The notes under the pieces: generated by a model
What the model saw: the letters and a program-made list of their open reading frames with translations, nothing else
Told to the model about the DNA's origin: nothing
Databases searched by the model: none
Source of the DNA: Sphingomonadales bacterium
GTDB lineage: Bacteria; Pseudomonadota; Alphaproteobacteria; Sphingomonadales; Sphingomonadaceae
Assembly (NCBI GenBank): GCA_027483465.1
Contig: JAIXUQ010000099.1
Coordinates: 1 to 64,000 of the forward strand
Length of the DNA stretch: 64,000 nt
Reading direction: 5' to 3'
Part shown: in pieces, positions 43,642 through 52,642 of the stretch
How the letters are laid out: the number at the start of each line of letters is the position of its first letter
Position numbering within the stretch: the first letter of the stretch is position 1
Made by a program: the position numbers and the translations under genes

Positions 43642-44709
43642 ATGGCTGATCCGCTGACAACGCCGCTGACGCGCCTGCTCGGGTGCCGCCTGCCTGTCGT
43701 GCAAACGGCGATGGGCTGGGTGGCAACGCCGGCGCTGGTGGCCGCCAGCAGCAATGCTGGCGCGTTCGGCTTTCTGGCCGCAGCCGTCATGCAGCCCGAT
43801 GAACTGGAACGCGCCATTGCAACCTTGCGTCAGCTGACACCGCACCGGTTCGGCGTGAATTTCCATGCCTTCCAGCCAGGGGCCGAGCGGATTGTCGACA
43901 TCATCCTGGCCAATCGTGACCGGGTGGCCGCCGTCAGCTTCGGGCGCGGCCCTGATGCCCGCATGATCGCCCGTTTTCGCGCTGCCGACATCATTTGCAT
44001 GCCAACGGTCGGGGCAGCCAAGCATGCCGAAAAGATGGTCAAGCTCGGCTGCGAGGCCATCACGATACAAGGCGGCGAAGGTGGCGGCCACACCGGGTCG
44101 GTTCCCACCACCATCCTGTTGCCGCAGGTGCTGGCCCGCGTGAACGTGCCGGTGGTGGCAGCCGGGGGTTTTGCCGACGGCGCCGGGTTGGCCGCCGCGT
44201 TGGCGTGGGGCGCATCCGGCATCGCCATGGGCACCCGCTTTCTGATGACGGCAGACAGCCCGGTCCCTGCTGCACCCAAGACCGCCTATTGCAAGGCGGG
44301 CACCGACGACATCATCGTTACCCGCAAGGTCGATGGCGTACCGCAGCGCCTGATCCGCAATGCGGCCCTGGCCCGCATCGAACGCGCCGGGCCGCTGGCC
44401 ACGTGGCTGAGGGCACTGGATGCCGGCCTCGCCATGAAGTCTGCAACCGGGATGGGCTGGAGCGACGTGCTGCGCACCGCCCGCGGGATGACCAGCCATG
44501 GCGAGATGAGCCTGGCGCAGGCCCTGATGGCCGCGGCCGCCCCGATACTGATCCAGCGCGCCGTGGTACAAGGCGATGCCGAAGCCGGGCTGATGGCGAC
44601 GGGCATGGTTGCGGGCCGGCTGACCGACCTGCCCAGCTGTGCCGATCTTCTTGCCGGCATCGAACGCGATGCCCGCACCCGCATTGCGGCCCTGTGCCGG
44701 GAGGCCTGA
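43642..44709 (+). CDS. ipdC: Nitronate-monooxygenase-fold flavoprotein IpdC
   Basis: 355-residue FMN TIM-barrel protein of the nitronate monooxygenase/IpdC type: PVVQTAMGWVATPALVAASS, GCEAITIQGGEGGGHTGSVP, AAGGFADGAGLAAALAWGAS, GTRFLMTADSPVP, and QRAVVQGDAEAGLMATGMVAG match actinobacterial IpdC. In HIP degradation IpdC is a reductase acting on a ring intermediate before ring opening by IpdAB. It begins 12 bases after the hydratase stop. Confidence 0.9.
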   Translation: MADPLTTPLTRLLGCRLPVVQTAMGWVATPALVAASSNAGAFGFLAAAVMQPDELERAIATLRQLTPHRFGVNFHAFQPGAERIVDIILANRDRVAAVSFGRGPDARMIARFRAADIICMPTVGAAKHAEKMVKLGCEAITIQGGEGGGHTGSVPTTILLPQVLARVNVPVVAAGGFADGAGLAAALAWGASGIAMGTRFLMTADSPVPAAPKTAYCKAGTDDIIVTRKVDGVPQRLIRNAALARIERAGPLATWLRALDAGLAMKSATGMGWSDVLRTARGMTSHGEMSLAQALMAAAAPILIQRAVVQGDAEAGLMATGMVAGRLTDLPSCADLLAGIERDARTRIAALCREA

Positions 44710-44712
44710 ACC

Positions 44713-45462
44713 ATGCCCATCACCGTGTCCGTGAACGAGCGCATCGCCGAGATCATATTCGATGTGCCACCGGTCAACGCCTTCGACAGCACGACGTGGA
44801 ACAGCATCCCGGCGTTGATCAGCGAAGCCGCCCGCCGGGAGGATGTGCACTGCATCCTTATCCGGGCCGAAGGGCGCGGCTTTTGCGGCGGTGTCGACAT
44901 CAAGGAAATGCAGAAACACCCCGAGCGGATCACGCTGCTCAACCGCGGCAACTACCTTACGTTCAAGGCCATCCGTGATGCCGAGGTGCCGGTGGTCGTT
45001 GCCCCGCACGGTTTCATCATCGGGGGCGGCATCGGCATCTGCGGGGCGGCTGACACCATCATCGCCGCCGAGGATGCCTGGTTCTCGCTGCCCGAGGTTG
45101 ACCGCGGGGCCATGGGCGGCGCCAGCCACTTGTCGCGCATGCTGCCCTTGCACAAGGTGCGGGCTGCCTTCTTCACCGGCGGCCAGATCCCGGCCAGTGA
45201 AGCCTGGCGGTTGGGCGCAGTGGAGAAACTTGTTCCGAAAGATCAACTCGCCGCCGAGGCCCGCGCCTTTTGCGCCGTGATCGCGGCCAAGTCGCGCAAG
45301 GCGCTGGTGATCGCCAAGGAAGCCCTGAATGGCCTTGAGCCGCGCGATGTCGACCATGGCTATCGCTGGGAACAGGGCTTCACACTGGAAATGTACATGC
45401 ACGCAGATTCGCAGAAGGCCCGCGATGCCTTTGTGGAAACCGGCAAGGCGGCGGAATTCTGA
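44713..45462 (+). CDS. echA20: Ring-D-opening enoyl-CoA hydratase-family hydrolase EchA20
   Basis: 249-residue crotonase: YPPVNAF-like start VPPVNAFDSTTWNSIP, LIRAEGRGFCGGVDIKEMQK, PHGFIIGGGIGICGAADTII, LPEVDRGAMGGASHLSRM and HGYRWEQGFTLEMYMHADSQ. Alignment by eye with mycobacterial EchA20 is strong from end to end. EchA20 hydrolyses ring D of the CoA-activated indane intermediate. It precedes the acyl-CoA dehydrogenase pair, whose first start overlaps its stop. Confidence 0.9.
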   Translation: MPITVSVNERIAEIIFDVPPVNAFDSTTWNSIPALISEAARREDVHCILIRAEGRGFCGGVDIKEMQKHPERITLLNRGNYLTFKAIRDAEVPVVVAPHGFIIGGGIGICGAADTIIAAEDAWFSLPEVDRGAMGGASHLSRMLPLHKVRAAFFTGGQIPASEAWRLGAVEKLVPKDQLAAEARAFCAVIAAKSRKALVIAKEALNGLEPRDVDHGYRWEQGFTLEMYMHADSQKARDAFVETGKAAEF

Positions 45463-46625
45463 TGCAGCTCCAATACACCGAACGCCAGCAGGCCTTTCGC
45501 GCCGAGGTGCGCGCCTGGATGGCCGCGCATGTGCCCAAAACGCCGCTGGTCACCCTGGAATGCCGCGAAGGCTTTGATCAGCATGTCGCCTGGGAACGCA
45601 CCTTGGCCAGTGGCAACTGGGGCATGGTCACCTGGCCCGAGGACTATGGAGGCCGCGGCCTCGACCTTATCGAATGGCTGATCTTTGAAGAGGAATATTT
45701 CCGGGCCGGCGCGCCGCTGCGCGCCAACCAGAACGGCATCTTCCTGCTCGGCCCCACCATCATGGAATTTGGCACGGCCGAGCAGAAGGCGCGCTTCCTC
45801 ACCTCCATGGCGCGTGGCGAGGTGATCTGGGCCCAGGCCTGGTCCGAGCCTGGCGCCGGTTCGGACATGGCGGCGATCAAGACCAAAGCCATTCGCGACG
45901 GCGACCATTATGTCATCACCGGGCAAAAGACCTGGTCCAGCCGGGCCAGCTTTGCCGATTGGGGCTTTGGTCTGTTCCGCACCGACCCTGACAGCAAGCG
46001 CCACCGGGGCCTCAGCTTCATCCTGTTCGATCTGAACAGCCCGGGCATCACCCGCCGGCCCATCCGCCAGCTCCACGGCCATCCCGGTTTTGCCGAACTG
46101 TTCTTCGACGAGGTGCGGGTACCGGTGGAAAACTGCATCGCCGGCGAAGGCAAGGGCTGGGACGTGGCGATGGCGACTGCAGGCTTCGAGAGGGGCCTGA
46201 TGCTGCGTTCACCGGGGCGGTTCCAGGCCACAGCCCGGAGACTGGTCGAACTGTATCGCCGGCATGCGCACAACGCTGCACCAGCCGCCCGCGAGGCCGT
46301 GTTGCAGGCGTGGATGGGCACACAGGCCTATGCCTACAACACCTATTCGGTGGCAGCGCGCATCATGGCCGGTGGCCGCATCGGTGCCGAAGCCAGCCTC
46401 AACAAGATCTTCTGGTCCGAGCTGGATCGCGCCATGCACAGGACAGCCATGCAGTTGCTGGGGGCAGCGGCGGAGCTGAAGCAGTTCGGCGATGGCACCG
46501 CCAATGACTGGCTGGATGGCTATATCTTCTCGCTGTCAGGGCCGATCTATGCCGGTTCCAACGAGGTGCAGCGCAACATCACGGCAGAGCGCCTGCTGGG
46601 CCTGCCACGCTTGGGAGCCGGCTGA
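45462..46625 (+). CDS. Acyl-CoA dehydrogenase, FAD-binding large subunit of first pair
   Basis: 387 residues (GMVTWPEDYGGRGLDLIEWL; WAQAWSEPGAGSDMAAIKTK; GSNEVQRNITAERLLGLP). It is encoded next to a shorter ACAD-like gene, overlapping by one base, the arrangement of alpha2-beta2 heterotetrameric steroid acyl-CoA dehydrogenases. Sequence is closer to the FadE31/32-type than to IpdE1, which is present separately at 50.7 kb. The substrate is probably a later ring or chain CoA ester. Confidence 0.85.
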   Translation: MQLQYTERQQAFRAEVRAWMAAHVPKTPLVTLECREGFDQHVAWERTLASGNWGMVTWPEDYGGRGLDLIEWLIFEEEYFRAGAPLRANQNGIFLLGPTIMEFGTAEQKARFLTSMARGEVIWAQAWSEPGAGSDMAAIKTKAIRDGDHYVITGQKTWSSRASFADWGFGLFRTDPDSKRHRGLSFILFDLNSPGITRRPIRQLHGHPGFAELFFDEVRVPVENCIAGEGKGWDVAMATAGFERGLMLRSPGRFQATARRLVELYRRHAHNAAPAAREAVLQAWMGTQAYAYNTYSVAARIMAGGRIGAEASLNKIFWSELDRAMHRTAMQLLGAAAELKQFGDGTANDWLDGYIFSLSGPIYAGSNEVQRNITAERLLGLPRLGAG

Positions 46626-47563
46626 TGACGATGCTGATGGACCCGGCCCCGTCCGCCGATGCGCTGGCGCTGGCTACGAGCGTGCGGGAGTATCTTGCCG
46701 AAACCCATGGGCCGGAGGTGCTGCGCCGGCTTGATGCCGCCTCCGGCCGTGATCCGGCGATCTGGCAAGGGCTGGTTGCCATGGGTCTGCCCGGCCTTAT
46801 GGTGCCAGAAGATGCAGGCGGCATGGGCCTTGGGCTTGAGGAAGCTGCCCTGATCGCCGCCGAATGCGGGCGGGTCTGCCTCGCCGAGCCCCTGGTGGAC
46901 ACCGCCTTCATCGCGGTGCCGTGGCTGCTGGCCCATGGGGACACCGCCCTGCTGGCCGATATCGCGGCCGGCAACCGCACGATTCCCCTGCCCCACGCGA
47001 TCAATCCATGGGTGGACGGCGGCGAGGGCCTCCACAGCGTCGATCCGCTGCGGCGACTTGGAACCGCGCCGTCTGATCCCCCGACCGATCCCCATCTGCT
47101 GAACCTGGGTGCCCTGATGACAGCGGCCCAACTGGTCGGCCTGGCCGAAGCCATGCAGGATCAGGCCGTGGCCTACGCCAAGCTGCGCGAACAATTCGGC
47201 CAACCGATCGGTGCCTTTCAGGCGATCAAGCATCAGCTGGCCAGTTGCACGGTTGCCATCGAATTCGCCAAACCGGTGGTCTGGCAGGCCGCCGCCGCTC
47301 TCGCCGCGGGCCGCAGCAGCGCAGCGATCCATGTCAGCCATGCCAAGGTCGCAGCCAGCGACGCCGCGTGGGCGATGGCCGAAACAGCCATCCAGGTGCA
47401 CGGTGCCATGGGCTACACCTACGAGGTTGACCTGCATTTCTGGATGAAGCGCACCTGGGCCCTGTGCGGGGCCTGGGGCAGCCGCGCCTTTCACCTCGCC
47501 CGGCTGGACGACGCCATCATCGGCGGCGCGCATCCTATCGGCCCCGAACACACATTCGCCTGA
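46625..47563 (+). CDS. Acyl-CoA dehydrogenase, short subunit of first pair
   Basis: 312 residues, shorter than ordinary ACADs (about 380-400). VAMGLPGLMVPEDAGGMGLG, YAKLREQFGQPIGAFQAIKH and HGAMGYTYEVDLHFWMKRTW; the last segment holds a glutamate at the place of the classical catalytic base. Its start ATG overlaps the large subunit stop. It should form the heterotetramer with the preceding protein. Confidence 0.85.
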   Translation: MTMLMDPAPSADALALATSVREYLAETHGPEVLRRLDAASGRDPAIWQGLVAMGLPGLMVPEDAGGMGLGLEEAALIAAECGRVCLAEPLVDTAFIAVPWLLAHGDTALLADIAAGNRTIPLPHAINPWVDGGEGLHSVDPLRRLGTAPSDPPTDPHLLNLGALMTAAQLVGLAEAMQDQAVAYAKLREQFGQPIGAFQAIKHQLASCTVAIEFAKPVVWQAAAALAAGRSSAAIHVSHAKVAASDAAWAMAETAIQVHGAMGYTYEVDLHFWMKRTWALCGAWGSRAFHLARLDDAIIGGAHPIGPEHTFA

Positions 47564-47571
47564 GGTTCCCC

Positions 47572-48723
47572 ATGCCCGAAGCCTATATCATCGACGCGGT
47601 GCGCAGCCCGATTGGCCGCAAGAAGGGCAGCCTTGCGCATCTGCATCCGGCCGACCTGGCCGCCCACCCGATTGCCGCCCTTATGGCCCGCACCGGCATC
47701 GATCCGGGCGCGGTGGAGGATGTGGTGTGGGGCTGCTGCGACACCATCGGCCCGCAGGCGGGCGATATCGCCCGCACGGCCTGGCTGGTCGCTGGTCTGC
47801 CCACCCATGTGCCGGGCACTACGGTTGACCGCCAGTGCGGCTCCAGCCAGCAGGCCGTGCATTTTGCCGCGCAAGGGGTGATGTCGGGCACGCAGGATCT
47901 GGTGGTGGCCGGCGGATCGCAGGCGATGAACGCCATCCCGATTTCCGCTGCGATGCTGGCGGGCAGCCCCTATGGCTTTGACAATCCGTTCAACACCTCG
48001 CCTGGCTGGATCGCCCGTTATGGCCCCGGCCTGCTGAACCAGATCCGCTCGGCCGAAATGATCGCGGAAAAATGGGGTCTGACCCGGGAAGCCATGGAGG
48101 CCTTTGCCTGCGCCAGCCATGCCCGCGCCGATCAGGCCACGCGCGAAGGCTGGTTCGCCGGTGAGATCGCGCCGCTGGAAGGGCTTTCCCATGATGAAAC
48201 CATCCGGGCCGGCACCACGGCGGAAGGGCTGGCCGGCCTGCGCCCGGTAGAAGACGGCGGCCGCATCACGGCGGGCGTTGCCAGCCAGAATTGCGACGGG
48301 GCGGCATCGCTGCTGATCGCGTCGGCCCAGGCGGTGAAGGATCATGGTCTCAACCCCCGCGCCCGCATCCACCACATGAGCGTGCGGGCCGATGATCCGG
48401 TCTGGATGCTGACCGCCCCGATTGCCGCCACCAGGCATGCGTTGGCCAAGACCGGGCTGACCGTGGCCGACATCGACCTGTTCGAATGCAACGAGGCCTT
48501 TGCCAGCGTGCCCATGGCCTGGATGCAGGCACTCGATATCCCGCACGACAAGGTCAATGTCTGCGGCGGCGCCATTGCGCTTGGCCACCCCTTGGGCGGC
48601 ACCGGCGCACGGCTGATGACAACGCTGCTGAACGCACTGGAACGCACCGGTGGCCGTTATGGTCTCCAGACCATGTGCGAAGGCGGCGGCCAGGCCAATG
48701 TCACCATCATCGAGCGGCTGTGA
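47572..48723 (+). CDS. fadA6: Thiolase FadA6-like (steroid acyl-CoA thiolase)
   Basis: 383 residues from ATG 47572. Catalytic C89 in VDRQCGSSQQAVHFAAQGVM, the NEAF motif (LFECNEAFASVPMAWMQAL), the histidine in GGAIALGHPLGGTGAR and a second cysteine in MCEGGGQANVTI. The opening EAYIIDAVRSPIGRKKGSLA and RIHHMSVRADDPVWMLTAPI match FadA6, which thiolyses the last C-D ring intermediates to acetyl-CoA and succinyl-CoA precursors. Nine bases separate it from the ACAD gene. Confidence 0.92.
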   Translation: MPEAYIIDAVRSPIGRKKGSLAHLHPADLAAHPIAALMARTGIDPGAVEDVVWGCCDTIGPQAGDIARTAWLVAGLPTHVPGTTVDRQCGSSQQAVHFAAQGVMSGTQDLVVAGGSQAMNAIPISAAMLAGSPYGFDNPFNTSPGWIARYGPGLLNQIRSAEMIAEKWGLTREAMEAFACASHARADQATREGWFAGEIAPLEGLSHDETIRAGTTAEGLAGLRPVEDGGRITAGVASQNCDGAASLLIASAQAVKDHGLNPRARIHHMSVRADDPVWMLTAPIAATRHALAKTGLTVADIDLFECNEAFASVPMAWMQALDIPHDKVNVCGGAIALGHPLGGTGARLMTTLLNALERTGGRYGLQTMCEGGGQANVTIIERL

Positions 48724-48730
48724 GGACGCC

Positions 48731-49642
48731 ATGACCGCAGTACTTTGCACAGGCCGCACCGTCATCATCACCGGCGCCGCGCGCGGGCTGGGCCGCGCCT
48801 ATGCGCTGGCGTTTGCCGCCGAAGGCGCCAACGTGGTGGTCAACGACATCGGCACCTCGCTGAACGGCGAAGGCCGCGACACCAGCGCGGCTGATGCCGT
48901 GGTGGCCGAAATCTTGGCCAGCGGTGGCCAGGCCATTGCAAACCACGAAGACATCACCGACTGGGACGCCGCCAAACGCATCGTCGATGCGGCGGTGGCG
49001 GCCTTTGGCGATCTGCACGTGGTGGTCAACAACGCCGGGATCGTGCGGGACCGCATGTTCGTTTCGGCCACGCTGGAGGAATGGGACGCGACCATGCATG
49101 TCCACCTGCGCGGGCATTTCTGCCTGTCGCGCCACGCGGTGGATTATTGGCGCAGCCGGCAGAAGGCCGGCCATGCCGTGGACGCCCGGATCATCAACAC
49201 CTCGTCGGGCGCCGGCCTGCAAGGCTCCATTGCGCAGGCGGCCTATTCCACCGCCAAGGGCGGGATTGCCGCCCTCACCCTGGTGCAGGCGGCCGAACTC
49301 GCCCGTTATGGCATCACCGCCAACGCGCTGGCGCCATCGGCAAGGACCCGCATGACCGAACAGGCCTTTGCCGAGAAGATGGCCACCGAGGGCCAGAGCT
49401 TTGACGTGATGGACCCGGCCAACATCGCGCCAACCGTCGTCTGGCTGGGCTCCGCCCATTCGGCGCACGTCACCGGCTGCGTCTTCGAACTCGAGGGCGG
49501 CAAGATCATGATCGAGGACGGCTGGCGGGAAGGCCCGGTTGTCGACAAGGGCGCACGCTGGGCGCCGGCTGAGGTGGGCGAGGCTGTCGCCACCTTGCTG
49601 GCCAGCCGCGTGCCGCCCCGCAAGGTATGGGGGACGGCCTGA
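48731..49642 (+). CDS. SDR-family oxidoreductase, 17beta-HSD4-like
   Basis: 303 residues. VIITGAARGLGRAYALAFAA, DIGTSLNGEG insertion after the second strand as in the 3-hydroxyacyl-CoA dehydrogenase domain of multifunctional protein 2, NNAGIVRDRM, catalytic NTSSGAGLQGSIAQAAYSTAK. Such SDRs oxidise the hydroxyl formed by hydration in side-chain or ring beta-oxidation. Between fadA6 (seven bases) and ipdE2 (TGATG overlap). It is probably a beta-hydroxyacyl-CoA dehydrogenase of HIP degradation. Confidence 0.87.
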   Translation: MTAVLCTGRTVIITGAARGLGRAYALAFAAEGANVVVNDIGTSLNGEGRDTSAADAVVAEILASGGQAIANHEDITDWDAAKRIVDAAVAAFGDLHVVVNNAGIVRDRMFVSATLEEWDATMHVHLRGHFCLSRHAVDYWRSRQKAGHAVDARIINTSSGAGLQGSIAQAAYSTAKGGIAALTLVQAAELARYGITANALAPSARTRMTEQAFAEKMATEGQSFDVMDPANIAPTVVWLGSAHSAHVTGCVFELEGGKIMIEDGWREGPVVDKGARWAPAEVGEAVATLLASRVPPRKVWGTA

Positions 49643-50694
49643 TGGAATTCGCATTCACCGCCGAACAGCAGATGATCGGCGAAACCGCACGCAGCTGGTT
49701 TGCGCAAGCGGCGACATCGGCCCGCACCCGGGCGGCCATGGCCGGCGATGGCATGGATGCAGCGCTCTGGTCTGGCTTCTGCCGCGAGCTTGGCCTATCG
49801 GGCGTGGCCTTGCCGGAGCATCGCAGCGGTGCCGGGCTGGGCCTGGTGGAACTGGCGATCATTGCCGAAGCCGCCGGCGCACAGGTGGCCGCCATGCCGC
49901 TGCTGGGCCATGCCGTGGTGGCCCGCGCCATTGCGGCAGGCGGCAGCGACGCCCAGCAGGCCCATTGGTTACCGCGCCTGATCGGCGGGGAAACCCTGGC
50001 CGCGGCCGCGCTGGATGCCGAGGTCACGGCTGATGACGACGCCCTTACCGGCAGCGCCCGCCTGGTACCGCATGGCGGCAATGCCGGCCTGTTCCTGGTC
50101 AGCCGAACCAACCAGGCCTGGTTGGTACCCGCCGGCGCTGGCGTGACGGCCCACACGCCGGTCACCATGGACCAGACCCGCCCCCTTGCCACCATCACGC
50201 TGAACGCCGCGGCTGCCGAGCCGTTGGCCGACAGTGCAGCCGCACTGGCCACCGCCCAGACGACGGGTTGGGTGGTGCTGGCGGCCGAGGGCCTTGGGGT
50301 CGCTCAGGCGGCGCTTGATCGCACCGTGGCCTATGCCAAGGACCGCGTGCAGTTCGGACGCGCCATCGGCTCCTTCCAGGCCTACAAGCATCGTCTGGCC
50401 GACATGATGATCGCCATCGAACAGGCGCGCTCGGCCGTCTATTGGGCGGCCTGCGCCATGGACGAGGGCAGTGACGAGGCCGTGCTGGCTCTGCATGCCG
50501 CCAAGAGCTTTGCCGCCGACACCGCCTTCAAATGTGCCGCCGACATGATCCAGCTGCATGGCGGCATTGGTTTTACCTGGGAACATGATGCGCATCTGTT
50601 CTTCAAGCGGGCGCGATCATTGCAGACCATGATGGGCAGCGGCGCCTGGCACCGCGAACAGGTGGCCCGCATGGTGCTGGGAGATGTGGCATGA
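49642..50694 (+). CDS. ipdE2: Acyl-CoA dehydrogenase beta subunit IpdE2
   Basis: 350 residues from ATG 49642 in TGATGG at the SDR stop. Short ACAD: ALPEHRSGAGLGLVELAII, YAKDRVQFGRAIGSFQAYKH, and QLHGGIGFTWEHDAHLFFKR with a glutamate in the catalytic position. It overlaps ipdE1 by four bases. IpdE1-IpdE2 is a heterotetramer that dehydrogenates the 5-OH-HIP-CoA intermediate. In many steroid-degrading proteobacteria the two are adjacent, as here. Confidence 0.87.
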   Translation: MEFAFTAEQQMIGETARSWFAQAATSARTRAAMAGDGMDAALWSGFCRELGLSGVALPEHRSGAGLGLVELAIIAEAAGAQVAAMPLLGHAVVARAIAAGGSDAQQAHWLPRLIGGETLAAAALDAEVTADDDALTGSARLVPHGGNAGLFLVSRTNQAWLVPAGAGVTAHTPVTMDQTRPLATITLNAAAAEPLADSAAALATAQTTGWVVLAAEGLGVAQAALDRTVAYAKDRVQFGRAIGSFQAYKHRLADMMIAIEQARSAVYWAACAMDEGSDEAVLALHAAKSFAADTAFKCAADMIQLHGGIGFTWEHDAHLFFKRARSLQTMMGSGAWHREQVARMVLGDVA

Positions 50695-51869
50695 AATTGG
50701 GATTCTCCGCCGCCGACGAGGCCTTTCGCGCCGAATGCGCCGACTGGCTGCAAGGTCAGATGGCCGGCGAATTTGCCGACATCAAGGGCATCACCAAGCT
50801 GACCGCCAAGCCGGAACGCCGGCGCGAATGGGAACAGCAACTGGCCGAACATGGCTGGGCCTGCATCGGCTGGCCAAAGGCCTGGGGTGGACGTGACGCC
50901 ACGCTCGCCCAGCAAGTGATCTTTGCCGAAGAATATGCCCGCGCTGACGTGCCCGGCCGGGTCAACCATATCGGCGTTGAGCTGGCCGGCCCCACTATCC
51001 TGGCGTTTGGCAGTGACGAGCAGAAGCAACGTTTCCTGCCTGGCATTGCCGCGGGCAAGACCATCTGGTGCCAGGGCTTCTCCGAGCCCAACGCCGGCTC
51101 GGACCTTGCCAGCGTGCGCACCCGTGCCCGCCTGGACGGCGAGGAATGGGTGGTCAATGGCCAGAAGATCTGGACCAGTCTCGCCCATATCTCGGACTGG
51201 ATCTTCGTCGTGACCCGCAGCGAGGAGGGCTCGGCTGGGCCGAAGGGCTTGACCTTCCTGATGATGAACCTGCACCAGCCAGGCATCGAGGTGCGGCCCA
51301 TCCGCCAGATCAACGGCGACGCCGAATTCAACGAAACCTTCTTCACCGATGCGCGCTGCCCGGCTGACAGCCTCATCGGCGCGGTTGGCGATGGCTGGCG
51401 CATTGCCATGGGCCTGCTCGCCTTTGAACGGGGCGTGTCCACGCTGGGCCAGCAGATGGGGTTCCGCAATGAACTCGATGGCATCATCGCCGCCGCCAAG
51501 GCCAATGGTGCCGCGCAAGACCCCCTGATCCGCCAACGCATCGCCCAGGCCGAAATCGGCCTCAGGCTGATGCGTTATGGTGCGCTGCGCATGCTCTCGC
51601 AAACCGATCATTCGGCCATCGGCGGCGCGGCCCTCACCTACAAGATCCAGTGGGCCAGCTGGCGTCGCAGCCTCGGCGAACTGGCCATGGACGTGCTGGG
51701 TCAGGCCGGCGAGGTCAGCGCCCACGCCGATTATGAGTGGGACATGCTGCCCAACCTGTTCCTCTATTCACGGGCCGACACCATCTATGGTGGCACCAAC
51801 CAGATCCAGCGCAACCTGATTGCCGAACGCGGGCTGGGCATGCCGCGCGAACCGCGGGGCCAGGCATGA
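50691..51869 (+). CDS. ipdE1: Acyl-CoA dehydrogenase alpha subunit IpdE1
   Basis: 392 residues. MAGEFADIKGITKL, HGWACIGWPKAWGGRDATLA, WCQGFSEPNAGSDLASVRTR, RPIRQINGDAEFNETFFTD, FERGVSTLGQQM, ELAMDVLGQAGEV and LYSRADTIYGGTNQIQRN follow mycobacterial FadE30 (IpdE1) almost segment by segment. It overlaps ipdE2 and ipdF. It carries the FAD-binding C-terminal motif of the pair. Confidence 0.92.
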   Translation: MKLGFSAADEAFRAECADWLQGQMAGEFADIKGITKLTAKPERRREWEQQLAEHGWACIGWPKAWGGRDATLAQQVIFAEEYARADVPGRVNHIGVELAGPTILAFGSDEQKQRFLPGIAAGKTIWCQGFSEPNAGSDLASVRTRARLDGEEWVVNGQKIWTSLAHISDWIFVVTRSEEGSAGPKGLTFLMMNLHQPGIEVRPIRQINGDAEFNETFFTDARCPADSLIGAVGDGWRIAMGLLAFERGVSTLGQQMGFRNELDGIIAAAKANGAAQDPLIRQRIAQAEIGLRLMRYGALRMLSQTDHSAIGGAALTYKIQWASWRRSLGELAMDVLGQAGEVSAHADYEWDMLPNLFLYSRADTIYGGTNQIQRNLIAERGLGMPREPRGQA

Positions 51870-52642
51870 ACGCGCCAGCCTATCCTCCACCCCGCGGCCT
51901 GCTGGCAGGCAAGACCGTAGTGGTCACCGCCGCCGCCGGCACCGGCATCGGTTATGCCGTCGCTCGCCGCGCAGCGGAGGAAGGTGCCCGCCTGCTGATC
52001 AGCGACATTCACGAGCGTCGCCTCGGCGAAGCCGCCGAGCGCCTTGCTGCCGAAACGGGCCACACGCCGCTCACCTGCCTGTGCGATGTCACGGTGGAAG
52101 AGCAGGTGCAGTCCCTACACGCCGCCGCGCTGGCGGGCCTTGGCCATGTCGACGTGCTGATCAACAACGCCGGCCTGGGCGGTGAGGTGCCGGTGGTAGA
52201 CATGACCGATGCGCAGTGGAGCCGGGTGCTGGACGTGACGCTGACCAGCGTGTTCCGCATGACCCGCGCCTTCCTGCCCGCCATGCAGGCGCGCGGGTCG
52301 GGCGTCATCGTCAACAACGCCTCGGTGCTAGGCTGGCGCGCGCAAAAGGGCCAGGCCCATTATGCCGCCGCCAAGGCCGGCGTGATGGCCTTCACCCGGT
52401 GTTCCGCGCTGGAGGCGGCCGATCATGGCGTGCGCATCAATGCCGTGGCGCCCTCCATTGCCATGCACCCGTTTCTGGCCAAGGTGACCAGCGACGAACT
52501 GCTTGGCCAATTGGCCGCTCGCGAAGCCTTCGGCCGCCCCGCCGAGGTGTGGGAGGTGGCGAACGTGATGATCTTCCTGGCCAGCGATCTTGCTTCCTAT
52601 CTGACCGGCGAGGTCATCTCGGTATCGAGCCAGCGGGCATGA
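51866..52642 (+). CDS. ipdF: HIP-pathway 5-hydroxy dehydrogenase IpdF (SDR)
   Basis: 258 residues. GKTVVVTAAAGTGIGYAVAR, DIHERRLGEAAERLAAE, NNAGLGGEVPVVDMTDAQW, NNASVLGWRAQKGQAHYAAA and GEVISVSSQRA match IpdF closely, including the unusual TAAAGTGIG cofactor loop. IpdF oxidises the 5-hydroxyl of the CoA ester of hydroxy-HIP. Overlaps by four bases with ipdE1 and with the MaoC gene. Confidence 0.93.
   Translation: MNAPAYPPPRGLLAGKTVVVTAAAGTGIGYAVARRAAEEGARLLISDIHERRLGEAAERLAAETGHTPLTCLCDVTVEEQVQSLHAAALAGLGHVDVLINNAGLGGEVPVVDMTDAQWSRVLDVTLTSVFRMTRAFLPAMQARGSGVIVNNASVLGWRAQKGQAHYAAAKAGVMAFTRCSALEAADHGVRINAVAPSIAMHPFLAKVTSDELLGQLAAREAFGRPAEVWEVANVMIFLASDLASYLTGEVISVSSQRA

Noticed and set aside
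42526-45402. 958-codon minus-strand open frame opposite the ipd genes
   Set aside because: No conserved domain and typical antisense composition; the plus strand encodes ipdB, a crotonase, ipdC and echA20 with visible motifs.
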